The notes: generated by a model from the letters alone, not told the origin. 33,565 nt of DNA from Victivallales bacterium (GCA_017964325.1 JAGCSE010000241.1:1-33565); one strand, 5' to 3'. Shown: positions 25,143 to 31,360, numbered from the stretch's first letter. Numbers and translations are program-made.

Positions 25143-25443
25143 TTGGGTGGATATGATATTTGGTGGTGTTTTCCTGCTTGTTTGACAAAAGACCGCATGG
25201 TATAACCAAAAAAATCAACAAATCACAAGCTGTAGCTCGAGTAGTAAACAACAGTGTTCGGTCCGCTTTAGAATTTCCACCAAGAGCGTTTTGATTTCAG
25301 GTGTAGGGATGTATTCGAAATGTCGCACAATGGCTGTCGCGACACGTGCGTTATTAGGGGCGTTTTCATCTTCGAAAAAGCCTGCGGTGTAGTTATTCGA
25401 CTAATTCATTGAACAGTTCTGCAGTGCTGTTCATAGGTGGGTG
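25143..25443. other. Intergenic region holding a possible gene remnant
   Basis: About 300 bp between the glycoside hydrolase and the thioesterase. The right two-thirds (25215-25434) read protein-like on the minus strand but only with a frame change. The left part, just after the hydrolase stop, holds no visible gene or clear terminator. Confidence 0.4.
25215..25434 (-). pseudogene. Possible frameshifted small gene
   Basis: Leftward from ATG 25434 the frame reads MNSTAELFNELVE and then stops at 25393-25395. A shifted frame continues with NYTAGFFEDENAPNN, ARVATAIVRHFEYIPTPEI and KTLLVEILKRTE before a stop at 25215-25217. The second part has normal protein-like composition. No ribosome site precedes the ATG. 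I do not recognise the family. It may be an eroded gene downstream of the thioesterase, or chance. Confidence 0.35.
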
Positions 25444-25815
25444 TTATGACTGTTGTTTTAACGTAGGAAGCAATGCTTTGCTGCCATTTCCGTCTGTATT
25501 GCAGAAAGTTACATTTGTGTGGAAGACATCGCGGCGGATGCCCGTCGGCACGCCGAGAGCGGTGACATCGACGGAATAGGTGACGGAGGTGTGACCAGTC
25601 TTCAAGCGGTTGATCTCGAATGTGATGACATCGCCGTTCGAGACGCTTTCCGTGAAGGAGACTGAATCCATGGCGCGTGTGACGAAACGCGCACCCGGAT
25701 AGTCCTCCATGTCGGCGATGTAGGCATATTCATCAACCCACAGCAGCATGTAGCCGCCGAACAGATGGCCGTTGTGATTCAGATGTTCAGGGCGTATCAG
25801 TGTCTTAAATTGCAT
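25444..25815 (-). CDS. Acyl-CoA thioesterase, hotdog fold (YciA-like)
   Basis: A 123-residue single hotdog-domain protein. The active-site stretch HNGHLFGGYMLLWVDEYAYI (14-33) has the FGG turn and an Asp at about 28, as in YciA/acyl-CoA hydrolases. RAMDSVSFTESVSNGDVITF and a strand with GHTSVTYSVDVTA complete the fold. These hexameric enzymes hydrolyse acyl-CoA thioesters in the cytosol; chain length cannot be judged. It follows the multidomain CoA-disulfide-reductase-like gene by 15 bp on the same strand, so a shared CoA/thiol theme is possible. Confidence 0.85.
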   Translation of the reverse strand: MQFKTLIRPEHLNHNGHLFGGYMLLWVDEYAYIADMEDYPGARFVTRAMDSVSFTESVSNGDVITFEINRLKTGHTSVTYSVDVTALGVPTGIRRDVFHTNVTFCNTDGNGSKALLPTLKQQS

Positions 25816-25830
25816 GGTTTCTCCTTGACA

Positions 25831-28224
25831 CTAAATGAACAACGTGTTGTTGCTGTTCTTTGCCAATTCGGCGAATGCAGCCACGCCTGCGACTTCATCC
25901 ACATCAATCAGCTCGTCGCGAGTGATGCCCATGACGTTCATGGCCATTTCGCAGGCGATGAACTTGACACCCGCCGCCTTTGCGGACTGAAGCAGTTCAG
26001 GCAATGAGGCGATGTTCTGTTTTTGCATGACGGATTTCATGAGCGCGGTGCCCATGCCCATCATGTTCATTTTGGAAAGCGCAAGTTTCTTCGCGCCAGA
26101 TGGCAGCATCCAACCGAACATCTTGGAGATGAAATTCTTATGTGGTTTGATTTCTGGCGTCTTGCGCAGGACTGTCAACCCCCAGAACGTGAAGAAAATA
26201 CCGACTTTTGCACCGGAGGCGGCGAGTCCATTGGCGAGAATGAGAGCCGCCATCGCCTTGTCGAAATCATTGCTGAAGAGGACGATAGCGGCGGAATGCG
26301 GCATGGCCGCCGTTGCCGTTACGGATGGTTCAGCCGCTTCTTTGCGGATGACCGCTTCAAAATAATCCGCCAGGCGTTTGTTTTCAACGATTGTCCAGCC
26401 GTTGGAGCTGCACCAACGTGGAAGGTCGTTCTCAAAGGAGAATGCCGCGAGAATTTTCGCCTCCTCTCCAGCTGATGCGTCTTTTAGGACCTCCTTCAAT
26501 TTGATGACGGGGCCTGGACACGGCAAGGCGCGAACATCCAATGTCTGGATATCTGTTTGAGGAATGGAAGGTGTGGCTGGCGGCTTTTTAACTATCTTTG
26601 TTTCATCTGGATGGAACATCTTCCATGTCAGCCAGCCACCTGAGAGATTGGCCGCCTTGAAGCCGTTCTGCTTGAGGATGCGTTCGGCCAGATAGCCGCG
26701 CAGTCCGACTTGGCAATGGCAGACGATCAGTCTATTCTTGTCCAATTCATCCAATCGTTGGCGCAAGTCGCCGAGGCGGATGTTGATGGCGTTTGGAATG
26801 GCGCCAAGTGCATGTTCTTCCGGTTCACGGACATCCAGAATCTGCGCATCGTCGGGGATTGTGTCTGGATAGACGACGTCGCTGACGCCTATGAGGATGT
26901 TTTCCGCCACGAAGCCTGCGAAATTGACGGGATCCTTCGCAGAGCTGTATGGTGGCGCGTATGCGAGTTCGATTTCACCAAGCTCCGGGGCTTTCAGGCC
27001 ATCGCGCATGGCTTGTGCAATAGTGTCGATCCGTTTGTCAACTCCTTTACGACCAATGATTTGTGCACCGTATATGGTGCCGTCGTCACCGAACAGCAAC
27101 TTGACGTCCAACCGCACCGCGCCCGGATAATAGGAGGCTCCCGACGATGGATGGATGTACAGTTTGCGGAAAGGCTTGCCCATGTTTTTCAACCTGTCCT
27201 CCGTCAGGCCGACAGAACCTGCCGTCAGACCGCCGACTTTCACGACGCTGACGCCAAAAGTCCCTTTATAGACGGAATTTCCGCCTGCTATATTGTCTGC
27301 GGCTATGCGTCCTTGCTTGTTCGCGGGGCCCGCCAACGCGATGGCCGTCTTGCCGCCGAAAATAGGATCGACGACTTCCACGGCGTCACCGGCCGCATAG
27401 ATGTCGGGATTAGAGGTTTGCAGATGGTCGTTGACGATGATATGGCCGCGCGGGCCGCATTGCAAGTCCGCCTTCTGAGCCAACGCGGTATTCGGCTGGA
27501 CGCCTGTGGAGATGATGGCCATGTCTGCCGAAAGCGTTTCGCCATTGTCAAGCTGTACCTGCAAGCCGTCTTCCTTTTCGCCGTAGTCCTGCACGGTGCA
27601 TCCGAATTTGACATCAATGCCAAGGCTTGCCAATTCGGCGGCAAGTGGTTGCGCCATTTCCCTGTCCAGCGTTGGCAGGACATGCCCTCCCCGCTGGATG
27701 ACGGTGACATCCAGGCCTCTTTCTTTCAGATTTTCAGCGACTTCCAATCCAATAAAACCCGCACCGACGACGATGACGCTTTTCACGCCCTGTTCCAGTT
27801 TGCGAACGACGCGGTCCATGTCCGCCAGCGTCCACAGATGCATCAGACGTGGATGGGTTTCATCTGTAAAATGTTCACCTGCCGGCATGGCGCCCGTGGC
27901 GAGAAGCAACTTGTCATAGCTTTCCGAATATTGTCCGTTCGGCCCGTTGACAGTCACCGTCCGGCTGGCTGTGTCAATATCTGTAACTTCATGCTTGATA
28001 CGGACTTCTATATTGAACCAAGAAGCGAATTTTTCCGGCTTCATGACGAGCAGGTTGCCACGTTCCGCGATGACGTTGCCGATGCGGTACGGCAGCCCGC
28101 AATTGGCGTATGAGATCGCTTCGCCCTTTTCCATGAGAATGATTTCAGCCTTCTCGTCAAGTCTGCGAAGACGCGCGGCGGCACTGGCTCCTGCAGCCAC
28201 TCCTCCTACGATGATGATTTTCAT
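25831..28224 (-). CDS. CoA-disulfide reductase-like oxidoreductase fused to rhodanese, TusA and DsrE domains
   Basis: A 797-residue four-part protein. Residues 1 to about 450 form an FAD/NAD(P)H oxidoreductase: KIIIVGGVAAGASAAARLRR, redox Cys42 in ISYANCGLPYRIG, a second Rossmann motif VVGAGFIGLEVAENL, and AAGDAVEV. Residues about 455-550 are a rhodanese domain with the Cys loop VCHCQVGLRG. About 565-640 is a TusA domain with DVRALPCPGPVIKLKEVL. The last ~150 residues are DsrE-like (VLFSNDFDKAMAALILANGL, FIACEMAMNVMG). Rhodanese, TusA and DsrE pass persulfide sulfur, and the oxidoreductase reduces CoA disulfide or persulfide. ATG 28224 follows GGAGGGG 8 nt upstream; the longer frame to 28272 is not needed. 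The combination is known in anaerobes but is a complete all-in-one version. Confidence 0.9.
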   Translation of the reverse strand: MKIIIVGGVAAGASAAARLRRLDEKAEIILMEKGEAISYANCGLPYRIGNVIAERGNLLVMKPEKFASWFNIEVRIKHEVTDIDTASRTVTVNGPNGQYSESYDKLLLATGAMPAGEHFTDETHPRLMHLWTLADMDRVVRKLEQGVKSVIVVGAGFIGLEVAENLKERGLDVTVIQRGGHVLPTLDREMAQPLAAELASLGIDVKFGCTVQDYGEKEDGLQVQLDNGETLSADMAIISTGVQPNTALAQKADLQCGPRGHIIVNDHLQTSNPDIYAAGDAVEVVDPIFGGKTAIALAGPANKQGRIAADNIAGGNSVYKGTFGVSVVKVGGLTAGSVGLTEDRLKNMGKPFRKLYIHPSSGASYYPGAVRLDVKLLFGDDGTIYGAQIIGRKGVDKRIDTIAQAMRDGLKAPELGEIELAYAPPYSSAKDPVNFAGFVAENILIGVSDVVYPDTIPDDAQILDVREPEEHALGAIPNAINIRLGDLRQRLDELDKNRLIVCHCQVGLRGYLAERILKQNGFKAANLSGGWLTWKMFHPDETKIVKKPPATPSIPQTDIQTLDVRALPCPGPVIKLKEVLKDASAGEEAKILAAFSFENDLPRWCSSNGWTIVENKRLADYFEAVIRKEAAEPSVTATAAMPHSAAIVLFSNDFDKAMAALILANGLAASGAKVGIFFTFWGLTVLRKTPEIKPHKNFISKMFGWMLPSGAKKLALSKMNMMGMGTALMKSVMQKQNIASLPELLQSAKAAGVKFIACEMAMNVMGITRDELIDVDEVAGVAAFAELAKNSNNTLFI

Positions 28225-28443
28225 TATGTTTGCCCCTCCATGATGATTTATTGGAATTGAACAAGCGAACATCCGTGCTATGGCAAGGTCGCTGGCCTCT
28301 GATAATTAACGTAAGCACATCTTGACGGTTATGCAAATACACAGTGCAATTATGCTGTTTTCAAGATGCGTCCGGGCGTTTTGGACGGATGTCTGAGTCT
28401 GAAAACAAACCTGTGAACCTAATTGTATAATTTTGAACATAGC

Positions 28444-28860
28444 CTATAGAAGCAGAACAAACGTTCCCGCGACGATGAGCAGGCCGCCCATGACGGTCTG
28501 CCATGTCAGCGTCTCATGGAGAAGGACCGCTGAAAGAACAATGGTCAACGGGACGCTCAATTTGTCCAGCGGGGCGACTTTGGAGGCTTCGCCAAGTTGC
28601 AACGCTCTGAAATAGAAGAGCCAAGACAGTCCTGTGGCGATGCCGGACAAGGCGAGAAAAATCCATGTCCTGCCTTGCATTTGACGGATCTGCCCCGCGA
28701 TGCCTGTCCCGATGGCGATTCCCCAAGCGAATATCAGAATGACAGTCACACGGATGGCCGTGGCGAGATTTGAATTGACATCCTTCACGCCAAGCTTCCC
28801 GAAGATTGCCGTCAGCGCCGCGAATGCCGCCGACATCAACGCGCAGACTTTCCAGTTCAT
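28444..28860 (-). CDS. Small EamA/DMT-family transporter
   Basis: A 138-residue protein with about five hydrophobic spans, one EamA domain. Landmarks include AAFAALTAIFGKLGVKDVNS, AIRVTVILIFAWGIAIG, SGIATGLSWLFYFRALQLGE and PLTIVLSAVLLHETLTWQTV, the last with the family's Glu. Single-domain members dimerise to build the usual ten-helix transporter of the drug/metabolite class. The substrate is unknown. I chose ATG 28860 because GGAGG lies 6 nt upstream; the frame could also start 9 codons earlier. Eroded DNA follows on its upstream side. Confidence 0.75.
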   Translation of the reverse strand: MNWKVCALMSAAFAALTAIFGKLGVKDVNSNLATAIRVTVILIFAWGIAIGTGIAGQIRQMQGRTWIFLALSGIATGLSWLFYFRALQLGEASKVAPLDKLSVPLTIVLSAVLLHETLTWQTVMGGLLIVAGTFVLLL

Positions 28861-28985
28861 ATTATCCTCCATGGCTTTTTTGTTCAACTGCGATTGCGTT
28901 TTCTCTTCTAGCTATTTTAACAATATATACTCTCTGGAGAAGAGAAAAAGTATTGGAGGATTATTGATGACTTAAACTGAACCAT

Positions 28986-29193
28986 TCATTTTAGGGAGAC
29001 CATAAGCTTTTCCGACTCCTCCAGTTCGATCCCGAGCTCCTTACAGAGCTTCGCCGTGTGCCTTGTGATCATTAGTCAGCCTCCACCCGCTGTCGATCCG
29101 GTTCGCCCGGGCGAGGATATGGCGGTCTGTTTTGTCAGCAAGATTCATAATCATCATTTGTTTGTTTCGTGTTTGCATTTCCTTTTGATACAT
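28986..29193 (-). other. Two overlapping small ORFs, possible remnant of one gene
   Basis: ATG 29193 opens 50 codons (including LADKTDRHILARANRIDSGW) ending at TAA 29041-29043. Inside its end, ATG 29072 with GGAGG 7 nt upstream opens 28 codons (MITRHTAKLCKELGIELEES then EKLMVSLK) ending at TGA 28986-28988. They may be a coupled pair of tiny genes or one frameshifted gene. I do not recognise either. Confidence 0.35.
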
Positions 29194-29236
29194 CGGATCA
29201 AAAAAATGGATAAATGCAAGTTGTGGCAGGTTTTAT

Positions 29237-29271
29237 GTATCAATTACGCCTTTCGTACTCTTGATTGATAC
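29237..29271. repeat. Inverted repeat GTATCAAT/ATTGATAC
   Basis: Perfect 8-bp arms at 29237-29244 and 29264-29271 with a 19-nt spacer, just left of the 11-bp tandem repeats. The spacing suits a two-site protein-binding element. Confidence 0.6.
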
Positions 29272-29289
29272 ACCAACATAATCTCTTTT

Positions 29290-29394
29290 TAGACCTATTT
29301 TAGACCTATTTTAGACCTATTTTAGACCTATTTTAGACCCATTTTAGACTTTCTTTAGACCCTTTTAGGCCCTTTTTGGCCCTCTTTTAGACTC
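29290..29394. repeat. 11-bp tandem repeat, about ten units
   Basis: TAGAC or close variants start at 29290, 29301, 29312, 29323, 29334, 29345, 29356, 29366, 29377 and 29388, so the step is 11 bp with one 10-bp step. The first four units are identical (TAGACCTATTT) and later ones decay. The period is near one helical turn, so all units face the same side of the DNA. The array spans the 3' end of the winged-helix pseudogene. Confidence 0.85.
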
Positions 29395-29792
29395 TTTACG
29401 ACATATTGTGCAGAGTTTTTTACACCTTCCATCAGGAGTTCATTGTTCCGCACCATCCTTTTCAGCAGAGCAGAAGTCGACTTGGCATCCAGATGGCACA
29501 ATTCCATGACATCTTTCTGTCGGATTCTGCCTTATTGCCGAACAAGCTTCAGCACCATCTGTTCCTGTTCGATGCGGTTCAGCCCTATTTGCCGGACGTA
29601 TTCGGTATCCTTGCCAGCACGGCGATAAACGGAAGCACCAAATAGATAGACACGCGAAATGCCACGCCCCTGTGTTTCAACGAGGCCGCGTTCGACAAGA
29701 GACTCCACACAGGCGCGGGCGTCATCAGGAGGACGTTGCAGAGCTTTTGCTAGATCGCCGATGACGAGGCGTCGGCTATCGCGCTGTGTTTT
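29355..29792 (-). pseudogene. C-terminal remnant of a winged-helix (AlbA_2/AAA_4-type) transcriptional regulator
   Basis: The minus strand reads as a continuous two-winged-helix C-terminus: LVIGDLAKALQRPPDDARAC, VESLVERGLVETQGRGISR, then YRRAGKD and IGLNRIEQEQMVLKLVRQ. An in-frame TAA follows at 29532-29534, and then GRIRQKDVMELCHLDAKSTS and ALLKRMVRNNELL to the stop at 29355-29357. Upstream there is an in-frame TAG at 29793-29795, and no N-terminal ATPase or Schlafen-like domain is found. So the gene is truncated at its 5' side and interrupted once. The order HTH, YRR and EQMVL, HTH is typical of AlbA_2-domain regulators; the family name is my recognition and not certain. Confidence 0.65.
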
Positions 29793-29824
29793 CTACCTTT
29801 GTGCTGTTTTTTTTCACACCATAT

Positions 29825-29852
29825 TTGACATGACGTTTTTCATTGTTATATT
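29825..29852 (+). promoter_or_regulatory. Promoter of the ArsR-type regulator gene
   Basis: A perfect -35 TTGACA (29825-29830) and a -10 TATATT (29847-29852) with 16-bp spacing, immediately before the operator and the arsR-type gene. Confidence 0.7.
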
Positions 29853-29857
29853 TAAGA

Positions 29858-29875
29858 GTTGAACATTCATTCAAC
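29858..29875. promoter_or_regulatory. Operator O1 of the ArsR-type regulator
   Basis: GTTGAACATTCATTCAAC is an inverted repeat right after the -10 box, in the place expected for autoregulation. The left half equals the TTGAACA half-site of the downstream array; the right half differs at two positions. Confidence 0.65.
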
Positions 29876-29894
29876 CATTAAACACACGAAGACC

Positions 29895-30248
29895 ATGGCT
29901 GGCAGAGCAGATCACGACAACGAAACCGTCCACAAGGAGATTGTGGACGAAGTCCGCGCCAAGATGTCTCCCAAAGAGGAGTACATCCAGATGGCCGTGC
30001 TGTTCAAACTGTGCGGCGACGGAACGCGCGCGCAGTTGCTCCACGCCCTGCTATTCCGTGAACTTTGTGTGTGCGATTTGGCGGAACTGCTCGGCGTGAC
30101 GAAATCGGCGGTCTCCCACCAGCTCAAGGCGCTCCGCCTTGCGAATCTGATCAAGTTCAGACGGGACGGGCAGAACGTCTATTATTCGCTTGCGGACGAG
30201 CATGTCCGTGCCATTATTCGTACGGGATTCGACCACATCAAGGACTAG
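29895..30248 (+). CDS. ArsR/SmtB-family metal-sensing repressor
   Basis: A 117-residue winged-helix repressor. An N-terminal His/Glu-rich arm leads to LFKLCGDGTRAQLLHALLF, the CVC motif in RELCVCDLAELLGVTKSAVS (as in ArsR/CadC alpha-3 sites), the recognition helix SAVSHQLKALRLANLI, the wing FRRDGQNVYYSL, and a last helix DEHVRAIIRTGFDHIKD. The last helix fits the alpha-5 zinc-site pattern DxHx10HxxE/H except that Asp replaces the final ligand. So both an alpha-3 thiol site and an alpha-5 site are possible. Such repressors leave DNA when bound to Zn, Cd, Co, Ni or As. ATG 29895 is preferred over TTG 29859, which lies inside the operator. The gene precedes an operator array and feo genes, so control of iron uptake is likely but unusual for this family. 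Confidence 0.9.
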   Translation: MAGRADHDNETVHKEIVDEVRAKMSPKEEYIQMAVLFKLCGDGTRAQLLHALLFRELCVCDLAELLGVTKSAVSHQLKALRLANLIKFRRDGQNVYYSLADEHVRAIIRTGFDHIKD

Positions 30249-30265
30249 GAGTTTTTTATTCACCA

Positions 30266-30295
30266 AGGCGGGCTTTGGCCCGCCTGATGATTTTT
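30266..30295 (+). terminator. Intrinsic terminator H1 after the ArsR-type gene
   Basis: Stem AGGCGGGC/GCCCGCCT with loop TTTG (30266-30285), followed by TTTTT at 30290-30295. It ends the arsR-type transcript and begins the first array unit. Confidence 0.8.
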
Positions 30296-30304
30296 GTCAA
30301 ATGA

Positions 30305-30320
30305 TTGAACAGTTGTTCAA
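30305..30320. promoter_or_regulatory. Operator O2
   Basis: Perfect 7-2-7 palindrome TTGAACAGTTGTTCAA, the best match in the array to the SmtB/ArsR consensus. Confidence 0.75.
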
Positions 30321-30361
30321 CTAAACAATTAGGAGTGTCAAATAAAGGACTGAAGAAAAAG

Positions 30362-30400
30362 ATGTCAGGCAATACGGTTGCGGGTTCAGGCCCGCAATAA
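30362..30400 (+). other. Possible 12-residue leader peptide ORF
   Basis: ATG 30362 opens MSGNTVAGSGPQ and stops at TAA 30398-30400. The last seven codons and stop lie across hairpin H2, so translation would melt the hairpin. An AAGGA lies about 14 nt upstream, so start strength is doubtful. This could be an attenuation leader or chance. Confidence 0.3.
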
Positions 30401-30408
30401 TCTTTTTG
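30378..30408 (+). terminator. Hairpin H2 with T-rich tail
   Basis: Stem TTGCGGG/CCCGCAA with a 6-nt loop (30378-30397), then TAATCTTTTT. It looks like an intrinsic terminator inside the array. Confidence 0.7.
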
Positions 30409-30415
30409 CCATTAT

Positions 30416-30433
30416 GTTGAATAGATGTTCAAC
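30416..30433. promoter_or_regulatory. Operator O3
   Basis: GTTGAATAGATGTTCAAC, an 8-2-8 palindrome with one mismatched pair. Confidence 0.7.
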
Positions 30434-30525
30434 TATAAAATTATCTATATGTAATCTATCAGTGTAACCATGAGGCAAAGGCTTTGCTAACAAGGGCTTC
30501 AGCCTTCAAAATCAATATCATATAA

Positions 30526-30541
30526 TTGAATATATGTTCAA
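30526..30541. promoter_or_regulatory. Operator O4
   Basis: TTGAATATATGTTCAA, a 7-2-7 palindrome with one mismatched pair; its first base is the last base of a TATAAT hexamer (30521-30526). Confidence 0.7.
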
Positions 30542-30595
30542 ATATAAAATTTGAAAAATATCAATATAGGAGGAATTGATTACAGTTTCCGTAGG

Positions 30596-30625
30596 TTGCG
30601 GGCTCTGCCCGCAAAAATCTTTTTG
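30596..30625 (+). terminator. Hairpin H4 with T-rich tail
   Basis: Perfect 8-bp stem TTGCGGGC/GCCCGCAA with loop TCT (30596-30614), followed by AAATCTTTTT. It is the strongest stem in the array and sits upstream of the feo genes. Confidence 0.75.
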
Positions 30626-30633
30626 CCATATAA

Positions 30634-30649
30634 TTGAACTATTGTTCAA
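30634..30649. promoter_or_regulatory. Operator O5, nearest the feo genes
   Basis: TTGAACTATTGTTCAA with one mismatched pair, beginning at the last base of a perfect TATAAT (30629-30634). It is the most likely control site for the feo genes. Confidence 0.7.
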
Positions 30650-30748
30650 TCATTCAGATATAGATGCCTGTCGGGTGACAGGATAATCCATCAAGCTCCG
30701 GGGAAGTTTGTGATAGCTCCCTCAAAGACCAGAAAGGAACAGGATGAC

Positions 30749-30886
30749 ATGAAAACAAGTCAATGCCCGTATGGAAATCGCAGGATTTCCGCGAAAACAA
30801 ACGTGCGCAGGGTGGTTTGTCCGCCTGTCCGCAAAGTCCCATTACAGGATTTGGTTCATGGGATTTCGGGAGGTGGCCGAAAATGA
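30749..30886 (+). CDS. Small 45-residue ORF coupled to the first feoA
   Basis: ATG 30749 has an AGGA element about 5 nt upstream and opens 45 codons beginning MKTSQCPYGNRRISAKTNVR, with Cys6 and Cys24. Its TGA (30884-30886) overlaps ATG 30883 of the first feoA as ATGA, the usual sign of translational coupling. It is basic and has no transmembrane segment. Small Cys-containing proteins are common in feo operons, but I cannot match this one to a known family. It may instead be an upstream coupling ORF with no function of its own. Confidence 0.45.
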   Translation: MKTSQCPYGNRRISAKTNVRRVVCPPVRKVPLQDLVHGISGGGRK

Positions 30887-31095
30887 TGCCTTTGAATTTG
30901 GCAGAGCCTGGCGAGGAGCAGATGATCCGCAAGATAGGCGGCTCCCCTGAAGTTCGCAAACACTTGGCGGACTTGGGGTTCATCGCAGGGGGGACGGCGA
31001 CGGTGGTTTCAGCCCTGAACGGCAATCTGATTGTCAAGGTAAAGGAATCACGCGTCGCGCTCAGTGAAGAATTGGCCCGTAAAATAATGGTATAA
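30883..31095 (+). CDS. feoA: FeoA-type SH3 domain protein, first copy
   Basis: A 70-residue FeoA. The SH3-like fold shows LAEPGEEQMIRKIGG, HLADLGFIAGGTATVVSALN, NLIVKVKESRVALSEELAR and a C-terminal IMV. FeoA binds or regulates FeoB, the ferrous iron permease, on the cytoplasmic face. The start is ATG 30883, with GGGAGG 9 nt upstream. A longer frame from 30763 has no ribosome site and lies over the small ORF. A second, distinct FeoA follows 11 bp after the stop. Confidence 0.85.
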   Translation: MMPLNLAEPGEEQMIRKIGGSPEVRKHLADLGFIAGGTATVVSALNGNLIVKVKESRVALSEELARKIMV

Positions 31096-31106
31096 GGAGC
31101 ACGATC

Positions 31107-31334
31107 ATGAGAACATTGAAAGAAGTAAACATCGGTGAAACAGTGAAAGTCGCGAAAATCACAGGGGAAGGCCCCATCAAACGGCGCATCATGGACATGG
31201 GCATCACGAAAGGCACGGAAATCTACGTCCGCAAAGTCGCGCCGCTGGGCGATCCGATCGAAGTGACGATCCGCGGCTACGAGTTGAGTCTGCGCAAGGC
31301 GGACATCGATATCATTCAGGTGGAGGACAAGTAG
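31107..31334 (+). CDS. feoA: FeoA-type SH3 domain protein, second copy
   Basis: A 75-residue FeoA with TLKEVNIGETVKVAKITGEG, PIKRRIMDMGITKGTEIYV, VAPLGDPIEVTIRGYELSLR and IIQVEDK. It keeps the full Gly-Asp-Pro and RGYELSLRK features typical of the FeoA closest to FeoB. It differs clearly from the first copy, so the two are not recent duplicates. TAAGGAG lies upstream of ATG 31107, and the feoB start follows 26 bp after the stop. The pair probably has distinct contacts with FeoB (inference). Confidence 0.92.
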   Translation: MRTLKEVNIGETVKVAKITGEGPIKRRIMDMGITKGTEIYVRKVAPLGDPIEVTIRGYELSLRKADIDIIQVEDK

Positions 31335-31360
31335 TAAACCGCGCATCAGGAGGCATTAAT

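Larger units (their letters stand above)
28861..29354. other. Eroded region without an intact gene
   Basis: About 490 bp with no normal gene. It holds two overlapping minus-strand mini-ORFs (28986-29193), a TTTTGAT/ATCAAAA hairpin (29183-29203), a GTATCAAT inverted repeat (29237-29271) and the start of an 11-bp tandem repeat (from 29290). The element TGATACA or its complement recurs at 29186, 29236 and 29266. Composition is more AT-rich than the flanking genes. Confidence 0.55.
30266..30649 (+). repeat. Tandem hairpin-operator array, four units of about 110 bp
   Basis: Each unit is a GC-rich hairpin, a T-rich tail and then a palindrome TTGAAYA-NN-TGTTCAA. Hairpins H1-H4 are at 30266-30285, 30378-30397, 30491-30506 (weaker, one bulge) and 30596-30614. 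Operators O2-O5 are at 30305-30320, 30417-30432, 30526-30541 and 30634-30649. Hairpin-to-operator gaps are 19-20 nt each time, and operator-to-next-hairpin gaps are 54-58 nt. The operator agrees with the known SmtB/ArsR-family core TGAAC-N4-GTTCA. Perfect TATAAT hexamers touch O4 and O5, without good -35 boxes. A ribosome site AGGAGG (30568-30573) and a 12-codon ORF lie between operators. The array links the repressor to the feo genes; its role is unknown. Confidence 0.85.

Noticed and set aside
26710..28113. 467-codon open frame opposite the four-domain oxidoreductase
   Set aside because: It has no recognisable motif and lies wholly over a well-supported gene on the other strand.
29532..29534. 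Recoded stop codon in the winged-helix gene
   Set aside because: TAA is used as a normal stop elsewhere in the window, and the gene is also truncated upstream, so decay is the better explanation.
30266..30649. CRISPR-like periodic repeats
   Set aside because: The period is about 110 bp and the conserved parts are a hairpin and an operator palindrome with similar intervening DNA. There are no uniform 25-40 bp repeats with unique spacers and no cas genes.
30566..30700. TTG-started small protein after AGGAGG in array unit 4
   Set aside because: The spacing from AGGAGG to TTG is only 2 nt and the frame runs through the hairpin and operator, so the reading is probably accidental.
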